Of a stretch of DNA of 62,020 nucleotides, positions 57,738 through 62,020 are shown one piece after another. The notes beneath the pieces were generated by a model. It did not search any database. It was given only the letters and a program-made list of their open reading frames with translations, and had not been told where the DNA came from. The stretch comes from a virus: the IMG/VR virus record IMGVR_UViG_3300023082_000008, positions 64,001 through 126,020 of that record; one strand, given 5' to 3'. Within the stretch, counting starts at the first letter, position 1. Each line of letters opens with the position of its first letter. The position numbers and the translations under genes were made by a program.

Positions 57738-58498
57738 TCCCCAGCAAGCGACATGAAATCGAGGCGCTCCCATTTGAGGGTGCGGCGGTAGGAGAACAAC
57801 TTACAAGGGTGCCTTGTCTCGGTGGAGCATTCGATCTATTCCTATACAACACAGACCGATCCCTAACAAATGCTATTGCATCCACAGGTTACTGGGAGTC
57901 ATGGGTGACGGCATGGCACGTCCAAAACATCGGTGAGGGGGATATTTACATTGACCTAGGTGCCAATGCAGGTTACTTCTCGTTCCTTGCCGAAAGCCTA
58001 GGAGCCGTTCCTATTGCCTTTGAGGCCAACCCTCAGTACTGTGCGCTGATGGACAAATCGGCTCTGTACAATGGAGTGGAGTTCTCAGTTTTCAACTGGG
58101 CAGTTTCAGATGAAGAGGGCTCGGTCAAGTTGAATTTTTACGGTGACCACGATGGATCAGCCAGCATTGTTGGACCCGGCTGGGACGGTAAGTCAATGGA
58201 TGTAAAGGCTTGCCGTTTGGACTCATGGAGATTCCCCGCAGGCAAGATGATCGTAAAGATGGATATTGAAGGTGCCGAGGAAAAAGCGTGGGACGGTATG
58301 AACGAATTACTCAAGACTCGCAAGCCTGTCATTATCCTAGAGTACACACCCGGAGCGTACTCAGACGAGTTCTGGGACAAGTTGACGACCTATGGAAAGG
58401 TTTCGAAGTTGAGTTTTGACACATACGAAGAGATGACTTCACGTAAGCACGTGGAGTCTTTGGACGACTGGTGCACATTGGTCGTGCGAGCATGGTAA
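57734..58498 (+). CDS. FkbM-family methyltransferase
   Basis: 254 residues. SAM-binding motif IYIDLGANAGYFSFLA (about residue 77) and the FkbM pattern AFEANPQYCALMDKSA, VSDEEGSVKLNF, MVKMDIEGAE (about residue 176). FkbM enzymes O-methylate sugars and other small molecules. In a phage with a glycosyltransferase it might methylate glycans on virion proteins or on host polymer. ATG overlaps the previous stop. Substrate unknown. Confidence 0.85.
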   Translation: MIPSKRHEIEALPFEGAAVGEQLTRVPCLGGAFDLFLYNTDRSLTNAIASTGYWESWVTAWHVQNIGEGDIYIDLGANAGYFSFLAESLGAVPIAFEANPQYCALMDKSALYNGVEFSVFNWAVSDEEGSVKLNFYGDHDGSASIVGPGWDGKSMDVKACRLDSWRFPAGKMIVKMDIEGAEEKAWDGMNELLKTRKPVIILEYTPGAYSDEFWDKLTTYGKVSKLSFDTYEEMTSRKHVESLDDWCTLVVRAW

Positions 58499-59130
58499 CG
58501 ATTAGACCAAGCATGATTGGGCCAGCACACCCATCCTACAAGGCTGAAAACGTTATCATCGGTGTTAGCGGATACGCCCGCGCCGGTAAGGATACAATTG
58601 GTGACATTCTAGTAGAGAAGCACGGATTCACCAAGTTCGCATTCGCAGACAAGTTGCGTGATGTGGTTTACGAATTCAACCCAATGGTGGGTATCGAGGG
58701 CGAGCCTTATGAGGGTGGACTGACAGAGATTGGCGTCAAGGACGTAATCGACCGCTACGGCTGGGACGGATACAAAGAAACCGAATACGGTCCTATCATC
58801 CGTACGTACCTGCAACGCATGGGCACAGAGGTTGGTCGTGAAATGATCAGCGACACGATCTGGGTTGATGAGTTGGCCAAGGTGAGCGGTAGGATCGTAG
58901 TAACAGACATGAGATTCCCTAATGAATATGACAAGGTAAAGTCACTAGGCGGTCATGTATGGCGAGTAGAGCGCCCTAACACTAAGCCTGCTAATCCTCA
59001 TAGGTCAGAGATTGCAATTGACGATAAGGAATTCGATTACATTCTTCACAACGACGCAGAGGTTAATGATTTGGCTCGTTCGGTTGGTTTCATCCTCGAC
59101 TCATACGGAATCACTGGTACTGTGCTATAA
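58492..59130 (+). CDS. Deoxynucleoside monophosphate kinase
   Basis: 212 residues. P-loop IIGVSGYARAGKDTIGDILV (about residue 22), FAFADKLRDVVYEF, and RMGTEVGREMISDTIWV followed by IVVTDMRFPNEYDKV (Walker-B-like), as in T4 gp1-type kinases that phosphorylate dNMPs. Fits the ThyX/RNR/MazG set. ATG at 58492 overlaps the FkbM stop; an upstream in-frame GTG at 58471 is less likely. Its last codons GTG-CTA-TAA form part of the next promoter. Confidence 0.86.
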   Translation: MVTIRPSMIGPAHPSYKAENVIIGVSGYARAGKDTIGDILVEKHGFTKFAFADKLRDVVYEFNPMVGIEGEPYEGGLTEIGVKDVIDRYGWDGYKETEYGPIIRTYLQRMGTEVGREMISDTIWVDELAKVSGRIVVTDMRFPNEYDKVKSLGGHVWRVERPNTKPANPHRSEIAIDDKEFDYILHNDAEVNDLARSVGFILDSYGITGTVL

Positions 59131-59131
59131 T
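59123..59131 (+). promoter_or_regulatory. Extended -10 promoter sharing bases with the kinase stop codon
   Basis: TGC-TATAAT; the kinase TAA (59128-59130) lies inside the hexamer. It ends 7 bases before the ATG of the terminase small subunit (59139). Confidence 0.72.
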
Positions 59132-59138
59132 TGAAACA

Positions 59139-59678
59139 ATGAATGCTATTGTTCCCGCTGAAACTCATAGATTTGAGGAAGCAAATACAGTTATGGCATG
59201 GTACGGAAAAGGATATAAGCCTTTCCAGATTGCCAAGGAAATGGGCATCAAGCGTGCTCTTGTAGATGAACACATTGCTGAATGGAAAGAGTCCGTTCGT
59301 GATACTTCCTTTATTCGGGATCGAGTCAATGAGCACCTTGCCCAGATGGACGATCACTTTGACGAATTGAATAAACACCTACACTACACGCTTGATGCCA
59401 TTCCAAAGAAAGAAAAAGACGCAGCCCTTCTGGGCCAGCGCACCGCTGCTGTCAAGGCTATCGCAGAGGTCACCACAAAGCGTATCGACGCTTTGCAGAA
59501 AGCAGGTCTACTAGACGCTGCTGATCTTGGTGACGAAATGGCAGAAACGGAAAAGAAAGTTGACGATATCAAGGAACTGTTGAAGTCGCTGATGGGTAAA
59601 GTGTGTCCAGCGGACGCAGTCCTTATTCGTGACGGACTTAACAAATTGTCCAAGGAATCTGTTGCTCTGCCAGAATGA
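59139..59678 (+). CDS. Terminase small subunit, probable
   Basis: 179 residues upstream of the large subunit with an ATGA overlap. N-terminal helix-turn-helix-like segment (GKGYKPFQIAKEMGIKRALVDEHIAEW, about residues 24-50), a long coiled-coil middle (DDHFDELNKHLHYTLD..ALLGQRTAAVKAIAEVTTKRIDALQ) and an acidic C-terminus. Small terminases recognise the phage DNA and load the large subunit. The role is inferred from position, HTH and size. Confidence 0.75.
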   Translation: MNAIVPAETHRFEEANTVMAWYGKGYKPFQIAKEMGIKRALVDEHIAEWKESVRDTSFIRDRVNEHLAQMDDHFDELNKHLHYTLDAIPKKEKDAALLGQRTAAVKAIAEVTTKRIDALQKAGLLDAADLGDEMAETEKKVDDIKELLKSLMGKVCPADAVLIRDGLNKLSKESVALPE

Positions 59679-61474
59679 CAGATGACTTTTTCAATGACAT
59701 TTTCAATACCATCTCGGGTGAAGATTTCGAAGAGCAGCCGGTAGAGATTGAGGAATTTGTACAGGATATCCTACATCACGTACCTCTGAGCCCAAACCAG
59801 TACAAGATCATCAAGGCCTCAAGCCAGATTTACAATCTGAGAACTCTCATCAGTCTGTATGGTGAAGAGCGCGGTAATGCTAGATTTAAAGAAACCTTTA
59901 ACGAAGTAATCTGTGCTCTAGGTAAGGCGTCCGGCAAGGATATGATGGCTCGTATTTCATGTGCTTACGTTATTTACCTCTTACTTTGTCTAAGAGACCC
60001 ACAAGCATACTTTGGCAAGCCTATGAACGATGCCATTGACGTTATGAATATCGCTATTAACGCTGATCAGGCCAACCGAGTTTTCTTCCGTCAGTTCGTT
60101 CAGTTGATCAAGGGTGCTGAATGGTTCAATGGCAAGTACGACGCCAAGCGTGGAGAAATTAATTTTGATAAGAACATCAACCTCGTTTCTGGTCACTCTC
60201 AGTCCGAATCCCTTGAGGGTTACAACGTAATCTTCGTTGTTCTGGATGAGATTTCAGGTTTCTCTGAAAATTCTGATTCAGGAAACAAAAAGGCTGTTAC
60301 GTCAGCCTCAGTTTACAATATGCACCGTGCATCCGTAGACTCTCGATTCCCGGTTGAAGGAAAAGTTATTTTGCTATCTTTCCCTCGCTATGAAAACGAC
60401 TTTATCACCCAGCGCTACGAGGACGTAGTGCAAGATAAGGTTGTCACAGTAAAGTCTCATACATTCAAGCGTGACCCTGAACTACCGGACGGCACCGAGG
60501 GTAACGAGTTTACTGTAGAGTGGGAAGAGGACACAATCCTCCGCTACAAGTATCCAAAGATGTTTGCACTCAAGTTGCCAACATGGGAAGTAAACCCAAC
60601 GCGTACTATTGATATGTTCACGCGTAACTTTGATGCAAATGTCGTTGACGCCTTGGCTCGTTTCGCGGCCCAGCCCTCAAAAGGTGGTGACGATGCCGTA
60701 TTCAAGAATCATGCGGCAATTGACGAATCGTTCGTTGCAACCAACGGTGTTGACAAGGATGGTATCTTCTGGGACGGTATGAAGCCAGACCCAACCAAGG
60801 AATACTTCATCCACGTCGACCTCGCACAAAAGCACGACCGCTGTGCTGTGGCCATGGCTCACGTAGAAAAGTTTGTTACCATTCAACTAGGTGGCTCTAA
60901 GATGCGTGAGATTCACCCAACGGTCAAGGTGGACGCGGTACGCTACTGGCAGCCTACCTCAGACATGACGGTAGACTTCAAATGGGTAACAGACTATATC
61001 AATCAACTCCGCGTTAGAGGTTTCAACATCCGGTTAACCACGTTCGACCGTTGGAACAGCCACGACACTCGAAACTTCCTAGAGTCGCGCGGTATGAAGA
61101 CAGACAACCTCTCAGTAGGCAACGATCACTATACTGATTTCATTTCAATCCTATATGATCAAAGACTCGTTGGCCCAGACTTGGAAGAACTGGTAGATGA
61201 AATGAAGAAGTTGCGTTGGATTAAGGGAAAGGTTGACCACGACCGTGACGGATTCAAGGACTTGTCAGATGCGACCTGTGGTGCTATATTCAATGCTGTG
61301 AAGCACACAGCACGACCTCGAAATAACACGGTGGAGGTTCATACCCTTCGCGATTTGTACCGCAAAGAACGTGAGTCTATCCACACTCAAGGCACCAACG
61401 TGATTGAAGCCCCACGCGGAGACACAGAGACCATGCCCGAGTCACTCAAGAACTGGCTCGGACGCGTTCTTTGA
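59675..61474 (+). CDS. Terminase large subunit (TerL)
   Basis: 599 residues. ATPase: Walker A CALGKASGKDMM (about residue 91), Walker B VIFVVLDEIS (about 185), coupling motif VILLSFPRYE. Nuclease: FIHVDLAQKHDRCA (about 372) with LTTFDRWNSHD (about 451) and GFKDLSDATCG (about 529), the three acidic sites of the RNase H-like domain. It pumps and cuts DNA. Located 48 kb from the portal gene, far from the usual adjacent position. Its stop (TGA 61472-61474) lies inside the TTGACA -35 box of the next gene. Confidence 0.92.
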   Translation: MTDDFFNDIFNTISGEDFEEQPVEIEEFVQDILHHVPLSPNQYKIIKASSQIYNLRTLISLYGEERGNARFKETFNEVICALGKASGKDMMARISCAYVIYLLLCLRDPQAYFGKPMNDAIDVMNIAINADQANRVFFRQFVQLIKGAEWFNGKYDAKRGEINFDKNINLVSGHSQSESLEGYNVIFVVLDEISGFSENSDSGNKKAVTSASVYNMHRASVDSRFPVEGKVILLSFPRYENDFITQRYEDVVQDKVVTVKSHTFKRDPELPDGTEGNEFTVEWEEDTILRYKYPKMFALKLPTWEVNPTRTIDMFTRNFDANVVDALARFAAQPSKGGDDAVFKNHAAIDESFVATNGVDKDGIFWDGMKPDPTKEYFIHVDLAQKHDRCAVAMAHVEKFVTIQLGGSKMREIHPTVKVDAVRYWQPTSDMTVDFKWVTDYINQLRVRGFNIRLTTFDRWNSHDTRNFLESRGMKTDNLSVGNDHYTDFISILYDQRLVGPDLEELVDEMKKLRWIKGKVDHDRDGFKDLSDATCGAIFNAVKHTARPRNNTVEVHTLRDLYRKERESIHTQGTNVIEAPRGDTETMPESLKNWLGRVL

Positions 61475-61499
61475 CATCCATGCCAAGGAAAGGTATACT
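61471..61499 (+). promoter_or_regulatory. Consensus promoter overlapping the terminase stop codon
   Basis: TTGACA (61471-61476), a 17-base spacer and TATACT (61494-61499), ending 6 bases before the ATG at 61506. It is one of the best promoter matches in the window; the TerL TGA stop lies inside the -35 hexamer. Confidence 0.8.
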
Positions 61500-61505
61500 A
61501 GAGCC

Positions 61506-62020
61506 ATGACAAAATTATTCGTTCCACGCAGCGAACTCGTTGACGCCCTGGTCACACGAGACGGTTTGATTTGTCAGCACCCTGATTGTGGGCGCTCTCT
61601 TAGTCTTGCTGAGCCCGAGGGTCCGCTCCAAGTCACCGTCGATCACACCGAGCCTCAGGTTTGGTGTCGTGATAACGGTTGGACAGATGAGCAGATTTGG
61701 GCTCTTGACAATTTGACTCTTATGCACAAGAAGTGCAATGCAGACAAGGGCAGCCGTCGCTACATTGCGCCCGGTATCCTTGAGCCAAAGCCTGTCAACC
61801 GCCTCAAGTTCCGTAGGGACAAGGTGGCTCAGCGTCCAGAGGTATGTACCAAGTGTACTGCCGGTCGAGACCTTGGCCCAAACGAGGTGTGTGCGGCTTG
61901 TGGCTCTGGCCCTATGCCTGCAAGGTTCCCTCGCTGGGCAAAGGTTCCCTCCAAGGAATGCGACCACGAATTGTTTTGGTGCTGGCTATGCTCTTCTGGC
62001 CTTACCGAGCGTGTAGGTGC
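61506..62020 (+). CDS. HNH endonuclease (3' end cut by window edge)
   Basis: Open frame from ATG 61506 to the right end, so at least 171 residues and incomplete. It begins MTKLFVPRSELVDALV, has zinc cysteines (CQHPDCGR), the HNH strand VTVDHTEPQVW (about residue 50), and NLTLMHKKCNADKGSR (about residue 72). A second cysteine-rich part follows (CTKCTAG, CAACGSG, CDHE..CWLCSS), which may be an additional zinc domain. It lies next to the terminase, where HNH proteins help packaging in some phages. Leaderless start. Confidence 0.85.
   Translation, partial: MTKLFVPRSELVDALVTRDGLICQHPDCGRSLSLAEPEGPLQVTVDHTEPQVWCRDNGWTDEQIWALDNLTLMHKKCNADKGSRRYIAPGILEPKPVNRLKFRRDKVAQRPEVCTKCTAGRDLGPNEVCAACGSGPMPARFPRWAKVPSKECDHELFWCWLCSSGLTERVG

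Noticed and set aside
1-62020. CRISPR arrays, insertion sequences, integrase and attachment sites
   Set aside because: No regularly spaced short repeats, transposase or integrase motifs were seen; the only mobile-type genes are HNH endonucleases. A repressor/integrase cassette for lysogeny is not visible in this window.

Overview
This window is part of the genome of a double-stranded DNA tailed phage. A tape measure protein of about 1,950 residues and a tail-tube/terminator gene set indicate a long non-contractile (siphovirus) tail. Several signs point to an actinobacterial host: many genes start 5-9 bases after a TANNNT -10 element (near-leaderless transcripts), there is a flavin-dependent thymidylate synthase (ThyX) and a B12-dependent ribonucleotide reductase, the lysin is an amidase, and structural proteins carry Ig-like, LamG and fibronectin modules. 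The gene set reminds me of the large (about 130 kb) Streptomyces phages of the Jay2Jay/Samisti12 type, but that comparison is from memory and untested.

Layout. (1) 1-1660, minus strand: five tightly overlapping genes (ThyX running off the left edge, HIT protein, three small proteins). (2) 1661-2171: a 0.5 kb non-coding divergent region with a leftward consensus promoter, interleaved inverted repeats and GC-rich hairpins. (3) 2172-7928, plus: glycosyltransferase, Ig-like protein, small acidic protein, NrdH-like redoxin, class II ribonucleotide reductase, amidase endolysin and an EEP-fold nuclease. (4) 7929-8090: promoter plus terminator enclosing a candidate small RNA. (5) 8123-41937: virion module - LamG protein, portal, XkdF-like protease with an in-frame nested scaffold start, major capsid protein, HNH endonuclease, head completion proteins, tail tube, tail assembly chaperones joined by a -1 frameshift, tape measure protein with an M23 peptidase, and very large tail tip and fibre proteins. 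(6) 41960-59130: HNH, phosphoesterase, holin, then a replication/recombination block (DnaB-like helicase, DnaG-like primase, two ssDNA-binding candidates, DnaE-type polymerase, MazG, RecA-like protein, PD-(D/E)XK and RuvC-like nucleases), FkbM methyltransferase and dNMP kinase. (7) 59139-61474: terminase subunits, about 48 kb from the portal, followed by an HNH gene cut by the right edge.

How it works together. ThyX, ribonucleotide reductase with redoxin, dNMP kinase and MazG supply and police dNTPs; helicase, primase, ssDNA-binding proteins and polymerase form a phage-owned replisome; RecA-like, Cas4-like and RuvC-like proteins handle recombination and junctions before packaging.

The most interesting signals are in expression. 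At least sixteen genes sit directly behind a -10 box, and in several of these the upstream gene's stop codon lies inside the promoter. Four important genes appear to start at non-standard codons (ATC, ATT, ATA, GTT). A GGGAAAC heptamer gives a -1 frameshift, the scaffold is nested in the protease, and the holin leader can pair with its own ribosome binding site only in readthrough RNA. All functional calls come from reading the sequence; no database search was run.
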